Positions 22,292 to 34,727 of a DNA stretch of 64,000 nt are shown one piece after another (positions within the stretch are counted from its first letter, which is position 1; each line of letters starts with the position of its first letter). The translations under genes and the position numbers were made by a program. The notes under the pieces are model-generated. The model was not told the origin of the DNA. It ran no database searches and saw only the letters and a list, made by a program, of their open reading frames with translations. The stretch is from Sepiola atlantica (taxonomy: Eukaryota; Mollusca; Cephalopoda; Sepiida; Sepiolidae). Where the stretch lies: the NCBI GenBank assembly GCA_963556195.1, contig OY744537.1:22588376-22652375 (forward strand), read 5' to 3'.

Positions 22292-22606
22292 AGTATTTCC
22301 TTTCAAATAGTTTATCTCAGCAATAGTAATGATTACAGTCCATTTTCATATTCAGATTGACACCAACCACTGGCGTTGCCAGGAGTTGAAAAAGGACTCC
22401 AGTATACTCCAATCATGAATCCTTTATTCTCTACTTATTCATGTTTATATGCATACTGGAAAGAATGCCCTATAGTGTTGCCCAGGAATGAATACGGACC
22501 CCCTTATACGTCAGTTCTGAATCCCATATTAGCAGTTCTATTCGTAGTTTTTTAATTTCTAAAATAAAAAGTAGTCCCTACTCATCTTACCACAACTGAT
22601 GACAAA

Positions 22607-22739
22607 GTTAGACACAAGGTTAGTTTTTAATGTGGCGGAAATCTAGAATTGGAACAAAAATGAAAATTGCCTATCTAGGAGGACTTCTTTACCTCTGACC
22701 GAGGAATGATGAACAGATATCACACTTTGATCATAGCCA
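22607..22739 (-). mobile_element. decayed U2-SINE relic, block 1
   Basis: On plus it starts GTTAGACACAAGGTTAG (SINE tail complement) and ends CAGATATCACACTTTGATCA plus TAGCCA (U2 head complement). The middle is condensed but keeps CTAGGAGGACTTC. Strong divergence marks it as much older than the copy at 2,143. Confidence 0.65.
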
Positions 22740-23093
22740 GGTCAGGTGAAGATGTTTTCATTCCTTGAATCCCCTCATTCTCTTTGACATGTCCTTTGAA
22801 TTTAGATGTCTGTAGTTTCCAATATGACTCAGTTTTTGTCATGTTAATTAATGAAGCATCCTTTGATTAATTTCCGAACTGTATTTCCTTTAAAATAATT
22901 CATGTCGGTAATAGTAATTATTGATTACCATAAATTTTAACTTTTAGTCAGTTTTTATTATTTTAACAAAAGGTTCCAGCACATTTTAGAGTAATTCTTA
23001 TCACACACACAAAAGTTGTCATAAAAACACTAAAATCCAAAATGTTTTTCTGACCAGAGTGTACTAAATCACATTTTTTCCCCCAGTTATCTC

Positions 23094-23292
23094 CCTCCCA
23101 CAAGATCAGAAAAGTGGGATTTAAAAGCCAGCGCCCTAGAGAAAAAGCACTCTGGCTGAACAAAATTGCCTGGGCAGCCCCGTCAGCACTACCCGGTAGG
23201 GGCGCCTCAGGCAATTAGCAATAAACTAACCCTTTATCAAAGGATGAGAAGGCAAAGCCTGGGAGGGTGGACTTCCTAGAACTGCACAGGAG
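23094..23292 (-). mobile_element. decayed U2-SINE body, block 1
   Basis: Contains, in minus-strand SINE order, CCTCCCACAAG, GTGGGATTTAAAAGCCAGCG, GCACTCTGGC, TTGCCTGGGCAGCCCCGTCA, GGTAGGGGCGCCTCAGGCA, AAAGCCTGGGAGGGTGGAC and CTAGAACTGCACAGGA. The U2 head and the extreme tail are missing. Confidence 0.75.
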
Positions 23293-23637
23293 CATACCTC
23301 ACACAGACAGAGAACAAGCCATAATCAAAAATGGCATAGACTTTGCCAATTTGATTTTGGTATGAACTTATCCCGAAAGGTTGAGTTTACTAAATTTAAT
23401 TGTTGCAAAGTCACCACCACTTGGTTATACTAAGGGAGGTAACTCAAGCGAAAACATCTTACTGTATATAATGTACACCGTGAATGTAAAAGGATATCAT
23501 TTACATTTAATTATTATGTGATGTACCTTACGAATGCTAACCAAGAGATTAAAAAAAAGATTTTTTTTTAGATTTTGAAAGTTAAATTTAATTATTACGG
23601 TATAGTTTAGTAATTCATTTATTACTTAAAGCAAATT

Positions 23638-23639
<2 letters not shown>

Positions 23640-23680
<41 letters not shown>
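23640..23680. repeat. (TA)n microsatellite
   Basis: A long TA tract; a second one lies at 23,799-23,836. The matching tract in block 2 near 36,381 is shorter. Confidence 0.9.
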
Positions 23681-23681
<1 letters not shown>

Positions 23682-23756
23682 ATTATTAATTGAAAAACAA
23701 CGAACATAAAAGTACATTAAATATTTAGGTGATAAAAATCGTACATATTTCAAGAC

Positions 23757-23798
23757 AAGCGTCTTGGTCCAGTGGTAAAGACACTGGACTATAGACAT
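23757..23798 (+). mobile_element. tRNA-like SINE head fragment, block 1
   Basis: TGGTCCAGTGG at 23,765-23,775 fits the pol III A-box consensus, and the following TAAAGACACTGGACTATAGA looks like the D-arm/anticodon-arm half of a tRNA. It is cut off by a (TA)n tract, so only a 5' fragment survives. Not a tRNA gene: no T arm or acceptor pairing is present. Confidence 0.5.
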
Positions 23799-23836
<38 letters not shown>

Positions 23837-23839
<3 letters not shown>

Positions 23840-24668
23840 GCAATCCAACAAAAGATATAAGCGTCAACTAATATCTTATAATTAGTGAAACATCCGGATA
23901 AACACTGAAGCTTAATATACTGGATAGAGCATTAATATTATAATATAAAATGAAGTAATAAAATAAGGTGTCAATCAAATTTTATTAGAATTCAAAGTTC
24001 CAGCAAAATATCCTTAAGTCCTTAGCTCATGAGTTTTCAAAGATAATTCTTCTCTTCAGAGGACCATTACCGCAGTTATACTACTACAGGTAATAAAATT
24101 ACGCTTTGAAAATATATAAAATTATACACAAATACATAAAAATACATAACATCAAACATATCAACCCAAAAACATACTTTTTGTTGAATCCATACAGTCC
24201 ATCCAGGTCATACATATTGAGAAGCATAATCAGGAAAGACATTACTCCAAGTTACAAACAGCAGTCCAAATACGTGTAATTGAAGGGGCTGACAAAGTTA
24301 TCCAGTCCCGAAATGTGTCATTATTCAATGTTAATGATAAATAAATCAAATAATATAGAAAGTCCAATCAAAGTTCCAAAATCCCGAAATGTGCAACCCA
24401 AGTCAAATCAAAGTTCGTTGTTTAATTAGAAAACCCGTTAAATCCGAATTGAGCAAAAAAAGACTGAATCCCAATCTCATCTTGCTAGCAGAACGAAAAA
24501 ATAAGTAATCTTCTCTCACCAGCGATACAACCAGACATGACAAATCCTTAACGAGCAGGAGGCGATTTTAAGAAGAGAAGAATTATCTTTGAAAACTCAT
24601 GAGCTAAGGACTTAAAGATACTTTGCTTGAACTTTGAATTCTAATAAAATTTGATTGACACCTTATTT

Positions 24669-24673
<5 letters not shown>
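23837..24673. mobile_element. inverted-repeat DNA element present only in block 1
   Basis: An 837-bp insertion within a (TA)n tract; block 2 has uninterrupted TA at the same place (36,512-36,570). Arms of about 105 bp at 23,944-24,056 and 24,572-24,677 are reverse complements (AAGGTGTCAATCAAATTTTA, CCTTAGCTCATGAGTTTTCA, GATAATTCTTCTCTT). No transposase-like ORF, so probably non-autonomous. TA target use would fit a Tc1/mariner-type element, but the microsatellite hides the target duplication. The ~107 bp left of the inverted arm (23,837-23,943) is extra sequence of unknown origin. Confidence 0.8.
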
Positions 24674-24711
<38 letters not shown>

Positions 24712-24994
24712 TTTTTTATGGTAATGTTGTTTTAACCTCCATTTTAAACATTATTGGATGTAAACGGCTTCCAAAACTATTAATACATGAAGATTAGCTA
24801 AGAATTTTAAACCATTAGATGACTTTCTATTCGACAGTTTAAATGCTTTCAAATTCTTTAAAAAATTCGAAGGGTCACAAAGTAATTCCTTTTTTTTTTT
24901 CTCCCACTAACATGGCTGACGTGTTTACAAAGAAACAGAAATGCATTCTGGTGGATTTAATTTCGTAATTATTTTTTAAAATAGGATTTAAAAT

Positions 24995-25087
24995 GATTTG
25001 GCTTATTCGGACTACTGTTCTCCTCTTGAGTGTCATTGAGTGAGAATAACACTCAAGATGAGAACAGTAGTCAGAATAATCCAAATC
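24995..25087. mobile_element. small foldback element, block 1
   Basis: Arms of ~39 bp (left containing GGACTACTGTTCTCCTCTTG, right containing CAAGATGAGAACAGTAGTC) around CATTGAGTGAGAATA. A half-copy, AAGATGAGAATAGTAGTC, sits at 47,438-47,455, showing the family is dispersed. Confidence 0.8.
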
Positions 25088-25378
25088 ACACAAATCCTCA
25101 TCTCAAAAATTCAGAAACAGGATTTAAAATATTTCCTTTTACACTATCGCATTTTTTTATTTCAATAAATATTTGATTAATATTAAGAATAAAGGTTACA
25201 TAGACACGGGAAATACAGACAGATGAGAAGTAGTCGCACAATTTCATTAATATAAAGATAAATGGACTATTTTGAGTGTGTGTACATTTACTTGCTTAAT
25301 AAAAAAAAAGATTTTAGTCTCATAATGATCATTTTTATTTGATTAAATCTAATGGGGCAGGGGGGGGGCGGTGATCTC

Positions 25379-25692
25379 TCCTCTTCCCTACAAACTCTTT
25401 CTCACAGAAGAAACGTTACTAGTCTCTCTCTACTCTATTATTTTTTTCATAGGTGTTCAACTAAGCTCCAATTTTTGGTTCATCCTTGTAAGATATTCAC
25501 AGCAAGAACTCTTCTTCCTACCACAACAGGACAAGAATTTCCGTTCTCCCTTCATGTGTCTAACATCAAGCAGAATTTCCATGAACAGAGTGCAAGGGCT
25601 TCCCATCTGTGGAACACATTACCTCAGGACTGCTTCCCTGCTAATTACAACTTGGTCGTCTTCAAATTGAATGTCAACAAATTCTTGGCATA
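25379..25692 (+). pseudogene. non-LTR retrotransposon ORF2 C-terminus, block 1
   Basis: An open frame reading SSSLQTLSHRRNVTSLSLLY near the start and ASHLWNTLPQD, then a FKLNVNKFL-like end before TAA. This is the hallmark C-terminal tail of jockey/CR1-type LINE reverse-transcriptase polyproteins (a LSHRR-type motif, then the WNxLP motif, then FK....FL). The RT catalytic domain is absent upstream, so it is a 5'-truncated or decayed insertion. The segment remains open here but is frameshifted in block 2. Confidence 0.75.
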
Positions 25693-26369
25693 AACGGCCA
25701 TTGATCAATCTTAGTACTCCCATAGTGTTCCTCATCGTTCGGCTGGCAATCATTTCTGTCTCATTAACGTTTATCCTTGAGTGGCTCTCGGCCTTGATAA
25801 GCGGTGACAGAATAGTTTTTTTAAAAAAACAATCAAGGTAAGAAGTTAAAAAACTTGAAAAAACTATCAAGGTAAGAAGTTAAAAAACTATCAAGGTAAG
25901 AAGTTAAAAAACTTGAAAAAACTATCATTGATAAAAACTGTTTGAATTATTTTGAATTCATATTGTTTAAATTAATTATATTCTGGTCACATTAGTATTT
26001 TAAAAATAAAACAGTACTAGCAGAGCTACCCAATGTTGCCCAAGCTAGAGTGTGGGATAGCATCATATGCAACATCATGGTAGGGAGAGTTTACTTTAAC
26101 AGCAACCTTGATGCTGTCAGCTAGATATCTTACTCACCGACCTATTCAGATATATGTTAATACTCTTAAACTAACACTAATGAATAGATGAATTTCATTT
26201 TGTAACATGTTTGAAAATTGTCATTAGCTTCTTTAAGGGGCAGCCAGAGACGCAAAAATACTTCCATTATGTGCACATGCAAATTGTGCATGTAATGTAA
26301 ATACAATTATATTGAAAGTACACTTCCTAGTATGTCTTCGTTTTTAGGGACATGCACAGACAGAGAGGT

Positions 26370-26377
26370 GTTCTCTT

Positions 26378-26408
<31 letters not shown>
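26370..26408. repeat. (TA)n microsatellite
   Basis: TA tract followed by two near-copies of TTTCATTTGAATTAAAGGGA AAACAGTTTTCAGT (26,409 and 26,520). The downstream TTTTGTCCAGCGGTTTGGGT and a (CA)n run resemble 3' ends of LINEs. Confidence 0.7.
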
Positions 26409-26412
<4 letters not shown>

Positions 26413-26959
26413 CATTTGAATTAAAGGGAAAACAGTTTTCAGTTGAGGGGTTGTGGCCCCGGGGACCATCTTAATATCAAAATTTGCTGAAATTTTGAGA
26501 ATAGACATCATTTTTGGTCATTTCATTTGAATCTAAGGGAAAACAGTTTTCAGTGGGGGAGTGGGGGGGGGCTAACGTTGAAGTGATATATTTCTTATAT
26601 AGCCTATGACCTTCACTGAGAGGTCAGTAGTCCACATGCCAATTTTTAAGTAATTTTGTCCAGCGGTTTGGGTGAACATAAGACACAAAGATCAGCCGGA
26701 GCACACACACACACAGTTACTATTTTATATATATATAGATCGAAGGGAAAGCACTTATATTTATACTGTATTCCTTGAGAAAGAGGAACAATTAAATTTG
26801 TGATTAAATTAGAATAGTCTGGTTAATAAAATACAAAATGGCATCTAACCATTTGATTCCTGACATAAAACCATCTAAGTTCTAATAGAATAAATTTTTT
26901 TCTAATTAAAAAATGAAAACAATTTTTTTTCTTCAAATATTGAGTCGTCCCCACACAGA

Positions 26960-27111
26960 GATGACAACACCCTGGAGGTGGTAGACTCTTCCTGTTACCT
27001 AGGAGATGTGTTGAGCGCAGGTGGTAGATGTAAACTCAGTACGAAGACAAGGGTGAAGTCAGCATGGGAAAACTTTTGTGAGCTGTCCCCTCTCTACATC
27101 CGGGGTAAATG
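26960..27111 (+). pseudogene. non-LTR reverse transcriptase fragment, block 1
   Basis: The plus frame reads DDNTLEVVDSSCYLGDVLSA GGRCKLSTKTRVKSAWENF and ends at TGA. The pattern LEVVDSFCYLGD..SAGG followed by a basic R.AW..F segment is typical of the region just C-terminal to the RT domain in many invertebrate LINEs. Only this ~50-residue island remains. Confidence 0.6.
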
Positions 27112-27399
27112 AATAGAGAGGGGGGGGATATATGCAAGCTTCGAGGGAACATTTCCTCACGCTCATCTGCGTCGAAGTTGATGGCTTTGTTGAATACTTT
27201 TTTCAGCCTAGCCCTAACTATATGACTCCCGTAATGCTTGCTAACCTCGTTTAAGTAATGTTATGCTTAAGTTATCTTACCCAACCATTGCCCAAGTTAG
27301 TTTATCTTCTAAGTGCTTCTTCACGTGGACCCTTCCTAGTGCCGGACACTGGGCATATCTGACAGGGAAACTTCTAATCTTAGTTTTCAAGCTAACCCA

Positions 27400-27639
27400 C
27401 TACTCACTCCTGGTAACCGCCTCCACTAGATCCTGCTGAATAAAGGATGCTAGCTTTTCCCAGAAGTGACGTATCTCCAGAAAGGAGGCATTCAACTTCC
27501 AGTACTTAGCTTGTTTATGCTTATTGCTTAAATTCAACTGGGCCATAATCAATTTATGGTCTGATTGAACATAGAACATAAAGTCTATGTCACCTCTTTT
27601 AACTAGCATCCTACCCAAATAAGTATTTGGGTCTCGCAA
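27400..27639 (-). pseudogene. LINE apurinic endonuclease domain fragment, block 1
   Basis: The minus frame contains YVQSDHKLIMAQLNL and YWKLNASFLEIRHFWEKL. SDH followed by (G)YWKLN..L....F is the C-terminal end of AP-endonuclease domains in L1/Tx1-type LINEs, with SDH holding catalytic residues. About 79 codons are open; nothing recognisable precedes it at the length expected of a full ~230-residue domain. Confidence 0.65.
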
Positions 27640-28489
27640 TGTAAAGTATGCACTTCAGATCTGTAACAAACACCTGCAAAAGGAGACTCCTTTCTTGAAT
27701 GGTGTTGGGCCTATGAACCCTGACAACTTAAACGTCATGGACAGGGTGTTTCACAAGAAAGCAGACACTCTTACCTCAGGGATTCCCATGCCGAGAAGTT
27801 TACAGTCAGCACCTGACAATCGTAAAATGAAACGTAGTGCATCTCCTGGGACGCAGCTACATTCATCTCAGGGACAATAGATCTCTTTGCACTCAAGCGA
27901 CCCGATTTTGAGACGTCATGCCCTATCACATTCAAACTCGCCGAGAGCCATAGATTTATCTTAAGCAGTGTCGAAAATGGTTACAAAATCTGCGTGGTTA
28001 GGACACGAATACTGTGCGCCATGTTCAGTGGGGCCAGTTTCTTGATATCCGGGCTGCCACTGCACGCAATTCCGTCTAGGGGAAAGGTTAATTTTAAGTC
28101 TCTCTATATATATATAGGGGGGGGGGGACAAAAAAGCCGGACCCTTTTCTTATATTTTGCTAAAAAAATTCTTTGAGGAAGACTACAGCTATTGAAATCA
28201 ATTTGGCGAGTAATATTAAACTACAAGAAATTGACAACGGAGAAAGAAACAGCCCCTGCAACAGGAAATCACGTCAAAATGTAGGTCTTCGAGAATATTT
28301 AAAATGTAGTTTTTTTTTAGTTTTATCATTGATTTAATACAAAGACGTATGGAAAGGAAGTAACCAGATGTAAATTCAATCATTGTATTTTAAAAGGATA
28401 CTCGCAATTAAGACATTGCATAATATTTTATCTACATGGATACGTTCTATACTTGAATCAGCATTCAAACATGGCACTGCATATCACGT

Positions 28490-28767
28490 TTCTATTTACT
28501 TGTCAGATGTGGCAACAATACTATATGAATGGGAGAATGGTGGCTTTATAGAGATATAGGATACTGGCAGGTGTGAGAAGTTTTCTAGCCTGTTAGAGGG
28601 AGCCTACCTTTTGGTAGTAGTATCTTCTATGTATTTATTCCAATTCATATTGCCTGTGAATGTTAGGCCGAGGAATTTGAACGTTGGATTCTTGGGAAGG
28701 GTGCAATTAGCCACGGCAATCGGAAAGGTTACTTGTAATTGTTAACGAAAAGGAGCTTTGTCTTGGG
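28490..28767 (-). pseudogene. LINE RT C-terminal part, cut by duplication junction
   Basis: Minus-strand frames encode the LLGLTFTGNMN-type and LYKVTILPFI-YCCHIW-type segments that follow the RT palm in CR1/jockey-like LINEs. The homology to 40,720-41,045 stops at 28,767, where the minisatellite begins. Confidence 0.7.
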
Positions 28768-31700
28768 TGGTACTTGTACAGTATAGGGACCGGGTGGGTA
28801 TTTGTACAGTATAGGGACCGGGGGGTACTTGTACAGTATAGGGACCTGGGGGGGTACTTGTACAGTATAGGGAGTGGCGGGGTACTTGTACAGTATAGGG
28901 ACCAGGGGGGTACTTGTACAGTATAGGGACGGGGGGGTACTTGTACAGTATAGGGACCGGGGGGTACTTGTACAGTATAGGGACCGGGGGGTACTTGTAT
29001 AGTATAGGGACCCGAGGAGTACTTGTACAGTATAGGGACCCGGGGGGGGGTACTTGTACAGTATAGGGACCCGGGGGGGTACTTGTACAGTATAGGGACC
29101 GGGTGGGTACTTGTACAGTATAGGGACCGGGGGGTACTTGTACAGTATAGGGACCGGGGGGGGTACTTGTACAGTATAGGGAGTGGGGGGTACTTGTACA
29201 GTATAGGGACCCGGGGGGGTACTTGTACAGTATAGGGACCGGGGGGGTACTTGTACAGTATAGGGACCGGGGGGTACTTGTACAGTATAGGGACCGGGGG
29301 GTACTTGTTCAGTATAGGGACCTGGGGGGGTACTTGTACAGTATAGGGACCGGGGGGGTACTTGTACAGTATAGGGACCGGGGGGTACTTGTACAGTATA
29401 GGGACCGGGGGGTACTTGTATAGTATAGGGACCCGAGGAGTACTTGTACAGTATAGGGACCCGGGGGGGGGGGTACTTGTTCAGTATAGGGACCCGAGGA
29501 GTACTTGTACAGTATAGGGACCCGGGTGGTACTTGTACAGTATAGGGACCGGGTGGGTACTTGTACAGTATAGGGACCGGGGGGTACTTGTACAGTATAG
29601 GGACCTGGGGGGGTACTTGTACAGTATAGGGAGTGGGGGGTACTTGTACAGTATAGGGACCCGGGGGGGGGTACTTGTACAGTATAGGGACCGGGGGGGT
29701 ACTTGTACAGTATAGGGACCCGGGGGGGGTACTTGTTCAGTATAGGGACCCGAGGAGTACTTGTACAGTATAGGGACCCGGGGGGGTACTTGTTCAGTAT
29801 AGGGACCCGAGGGGGGGTACTTGTACAGTATAGGGACCCGGGGGGGGGTACTTGTACAGTATAGGGACCGGGGGGGTACTTGTACAGTATAGGGACCCGG
29901 GGGGGGGGGTACTTGTACAGTATAGGGACCGGGGGGTACTTGTACAGTATAGGGACCCGAGGGGGGGTACTTGTACAGTATAGGGACCCGGGGGGGGGTA
30001 CTTGTTCAGTATAGGGACCGGGGGTACTTGTACAGTATAGGGACCCGGGGGGGTACTTGTACAGTATAGGGACCCGGGGGGGTACTTGTACAGTATAGGG
30101 ACCCGGGGGGGTACTTGTACAGTATAGGGACCCGAGGGGTACTTGTACAGTATAGGGACCGGGGGGTACTTGTACAGTATAGGGACCCGGGGGGGGGGGG
30201 GGGTACTTGTTCAGTATAGGGACCCGAGGAGTACTTGTACAGTATAGGGACCCGGGGGGGTACTTGTTCAGTATAGGGACCCGAGGAGTACTTGTACAGT
30301 ATAGGGACCCGGGGGGGGGGTACTTGTACAGTATAGGGACCGGGGGGTACTTGTACAGTATAGGGACCCGAGGGGGGGTACTTGTACAGTATAGGGACCC
30401 GGGGGGGGGGGGGTACTTGTTCAGTATAGGGACCGGGGGTACTTGTACAGTATAGGGACCCGGGGGGGGTACTTGTACAGTATAGGGACCCGGGGGGGTA
30501 CTTGTACAGTATAGGGACCCGGGGGGGTACTTGTACAGTATAGGGACCCGAGGGGTACTTGTACAGTATAGGGACCGGGGGGTACTTGTACAGTATAGGG
30601 ACCCGGGGGGGGGGTACTGTTCAGTATAGGGACCGGGGGTACTTGTACAGTATAGGGACCCGGGGGGGTACTTGTACAGTATAGGGACCCGGGGGGGTAC
30701 TTGTACAGTATAGGGACCCGGGGGGGTACTTGTACAGTATAGGGACCCGAGGGGTACTTGTACAGTATAGGGACCGGGGGGTACTTGTACAGTATAGGGA
30801 CCCGGGGGGGGGGGTACTTGTTCAGTATAGGGACCCGAGGAGTACTTGTACAGTATAGGGACCCGGGGGGGTACTTGTTCAGTATAGGGACCCGAGGAGT
30901 ACTTGTACAGTATAGGGACCCGGGGGGGGGGGGTACTTGTACAGTATAGGGACCGGGGGGTACTTGTACAGTATAGGGACCCGAGGGGGGGTACTTGTAC
31001 AGTATAGGGACCCGGGGGGGGGGGTACTTGTTCAGTATAGGGACCGGGGGTACTTGTACAGTATAGGGACCCGGGGGGGTACTTGTACAGTATAGGGACC
31101 CGGGGGGGTACTTGTACAGTATAGGGACCCGGGGGGGTACTTGTACAGTATAGGGACCCGAGGGGTACTTGTACAGTATAGGGACCGGGGGGTACTTGTA
31201 CAGTATAGGGACCCGGGGGGGGTACTTGTTCAGTATAGGGACCCGAGGAGTACTTGTACAGTATAGGGACCCGGGGGGGGGTACTTGTTCAGTATAGGGA
31301 CCCGAGGAGTACTTGTACAGTATAGGGACCCGGGGGGGGGTACTTGTACAGTATAGGGACCCGAGGAGTACTTGTACAGTATAGGGACCCGGGGGGTACT
31401 TGTACAGTATAGGGACCCGGGGGTACTTGTACAGTATAGGGACCCGGGGGGGTACTTGTACAGTATAGGGACCCGGGGGGGTACTTGTTCAGTATAGGGA
31501 CCCGGGGGGGTACTTGTTCAGTATAGGGACCTGGGGGGGGTACTTGTACAGTATAGGGAGTGGGGGGTACTTGTACAGTATAGGGACCCGGGGGGGGTAC
31601 TTGTACAGTATAGGGACCGGGGGGGTACTTGTACAGTATAGGGACCGGGGGGTACTTGTACAGTATAGGGACCGGGGGGTACTTGTATAGTATAGGGACC

Positions 31701-34250
31701 CGAGGAGTACTTGTACAGTATAGGGACCCGGGGGTACTTGTACAGTATAGGGACCGGGGGGTACTTGTACAGTATAGGGACCCGGGGGGGTACTTGTACA
31801 GTATAGGGACCCGGGGGGGTACTTGTTCAGTATAGGGACCCGGGGGGGTACTTGTTCAGTATAGGGACCTGGGGGGGTACTTGTACAGTATAGGGAGTGG
31901 GGGGTACTTGTACAGTATAGGGACCCGGGGGGGGTACTTGTACAGTATAGGGACCGGGGGGTACTTGTACAGTATAGGGACCCGGGGGGGTACTTGTACA
32001 GTATAGGGACCGGGGGGGTACTTGTACAGTATAGGGACCGGGGGGTACTTGTACAGTATAGGGACCCGGGGGGGGGGGGGGGTACTTGTACAGTATAGGG
32101 ACCGGGGGGGTACTTGTACAGTATAGGGACCGGGGGGTACTTGTACAGTATAGGGACCCGGAGGGGGGTACTTGTACAGTATAGGGACCCGAGGGTGGGT
32201 ACTTGTACAGTATAGGGACCCGGGGGGGTACTTGTACAGTATAGGGACCGGGGGGTACTTGTACAGTATAGGGACCCGGGGGGGGTACTTGTTCAGTATA
32301 GGGACCCGAGGAGTACTTGTACAGTATAGGGACCCGGGGGGGGTACTTGTACAGTATAGGGACCGGGGGGTACTTGTACAGTATAGGGACCCGAGGGGGG
32401 GTACTTGTACAGTATAGGGACCCGGGGGGGGGTACTTGTACAGTATAGGGACCGGGGGTACTTGTACAGTATAGGGACCCGGGGGGGGTACTTGTACAGT
32501 ATAGGGACCCGGGGGGGTACTTGTACAGTATAGGGACCCGAGGGGTACTTGTACAGTATAGGGACCGGGGGGTACTTGTACAGTATAGGGACCCGGGGGG
32601 GGTACTTGTTCAGTATAGGGACCCGAGGAGTACTTGTACAGTATAGGGACCCGGGGGGGGTACTTGTTCAGTATAGGGACCCGAGGAGTACTTGTACAGT
32701 ATAGGGACCCGGGGGGTACTTGTACAGTATAGGGACCGGGGGTACTTGTACAGTATAGGGACCCGGGGGGGGTACTTGTACAGTATAGGGACCGGGGGGT
32801 ACTTGTACAGTATAGGGACCCGAGGAGTACTTGTATAGTATAGGGACCCGAGGAGTACTTGTACAGTATAGGGACCCGGGGGGGGGGTACTTGTTCAGTA
32901 TAGGGACCCGAGGTGTACTTGTACAGTATAGGGACCCGGGGGGGTACTTGTACAGTATAGGGACCGGGGGTACTTGTACAGTATAGGGACCCGGGGGTAC
33001 TTGTACAGTATAGGGACCGGGGGGTACTTGTACAGTATAGGGACCCGGGGGGGTACTTGTACAGTATAGGGACCCGGGGGGGGGGTACTTGTTCAGTATA
33101 GGGACCCGAGGAGTACTTGTACAGTATAGGGACCCGGGGGTACTTGTACAGTATAGGGACCGGGGGGTACTTGTACAGTATAGGGACCCGGGGGGGGTAC
33201 TTGTACAGTATAGGGACCCGGGGGGGTGCTTGTTCAGTATAGGGACCCGGGGGGGTACTTGTTCAGTATAGGGACCTGGGGGGGTACTTGTACAGTATAG
33301 GGACCCGAGGGGGGGTACTTGTACAGTATAGGGACCCGGGGGGGGGTACTTGTACAGTATAGGGACCGGGGGTACTTGTACAGTATAGGGACCCGGGGGG
33401 TACTTGTACAGTATAGGGACTCGGGGGGGGGGGGGTACTTGTACAGTATAGGGACCGGGGGGTACTTGTACAGTATAGGGACCCGGGGGGGTACTTGTAC
33501 AGTATAGGGACCCGAGGGGTACTTGTACAGTATAGGGACCGGGGGGGTACTTGTACAGTATAGGGACCCGAGGGGGGGTACTTGTACAGTATAGGGACCC
33601 GAGGGGGGTACTTGTACAGTATAGGGACCCGGGGGGGGTACTTGTACAGTATAGGGACCGGGGGTACTTGTACAGTATAGGGACCCGGGGGGGGTACTTG
33701 TACAGTATAGGGACCCGGGGGGGTACTTGTACAGTATAGGGACCCGGGGGGTACTTGTACAGTATAGGGACCGGGTGGGTACTTGTACAGTATAGGGACC
33801 TGGGGGGTACTTGTACAGTATAGGGACCGGGGGGTACTTGTACAGTATAGGGACCCGGGGGGGGGGGGTACTTGTACAGTATAGGGACCGGGGGGTACTT
33901 GTACAGTATAGGGACCGGGGGGTACTTGTACAGTATAGGGACCCGGGGGGGGGGTACTTGTACAGTATAGGGACCGGGGGGTACTTGTACAGTATAGGGA
34001 CCCGGGGGGTACTTGTACAGTATAGGGACCCGGGGGGGTACTTGTACAGTATAGGGACCCGGGGGGTACTTGTACAGTATAGGGACCGGGGGTACTTGTA
34101 CAGTATAGGGACCCGGGGGGGTACTTGTACAGTATAGGGACCCGGGGGGGTACTTGTACAGTATAGGGACCCGGGGGTACTTGTACAGTATAGGGACCCG
34201 GGGGGTACTTGTACAGTATAGGGACCCGGGGGGGTACTTGTACAGTATAG
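28768..34250. repeat. G-rich ~28-bp minisatellite, array 2 (5.5 kb)
   Basis: Same unit and same variants as array 1, including rare ones (GGGAGTGGCGGGG near 28,871, CCGAGGGTGGG near 32,190, GACTCGGGGG near 33,419). It ends at the same boundary, GTATAGCAACGCCGGGTAGC. The order of variants parallels array 1 from 14,504 on, with one large segment missing. Same stop-free frames; no gene called. Confidence 0.97.
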
Positions 34251-34727
34251 CAACGCCGGGTAGCCCCGCTAGTTAAATATAAAGACTGTTTAACTTTTTT
34301 GCTTCCAAAATAAAATTGAAAATGTAAATTCCTGGAATAAAAGATTTTTTTTCTTCTTTTTTTTTTTTTTTGCCAGGAAGGAGATCCAGCAAAAATGCAC
34401 TGTGAATGCGCACAAAAAAATCTTGCAGGACTATCAGCGTACAAAGGAAGATATTTACCGAGTAGAGCGAAATCCAGCGCGTTAACAGGGCAAACACGCG
34501 GGCCTCATATTTTGCATCCAAAATCAGAGCGAGAAATAGAATTCCTCGTAGAGGAATTGAAATACAATTTATTTGAATCAACAAGAGAGAAATAAAAACA
34601 ATAAATTTGATATTATAACAATAAAAAAATTTAAAATGGCATTCTCAGATTTTTAAACCTTTATTCTTTATTGATTTATTTGGCACTCGGTACTATTACG
34701 AACATAAATTATTTTTAATGAAAAATC

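Larger units (their letters stand above)
14504..28767. repeat. tandem segmental duplication, block 1
   Basis: From within array 1, through its right flank, to a LINE fragment. The same order of sequence recurs at 28,768-41,045. The block ends abruptly at CTTTGTCTTGG, where array sequence GTGGTACTTG begins; in block 2 the same LINE sequence continues without a break past 41,045. Confidence 0.9.

Noticed and set aside
23757..23798. tRNA gene
   Set aside because: A-box and D-arm-like sequence only; no T arm, B box or acceptor stem, and it runs into a TA tract.
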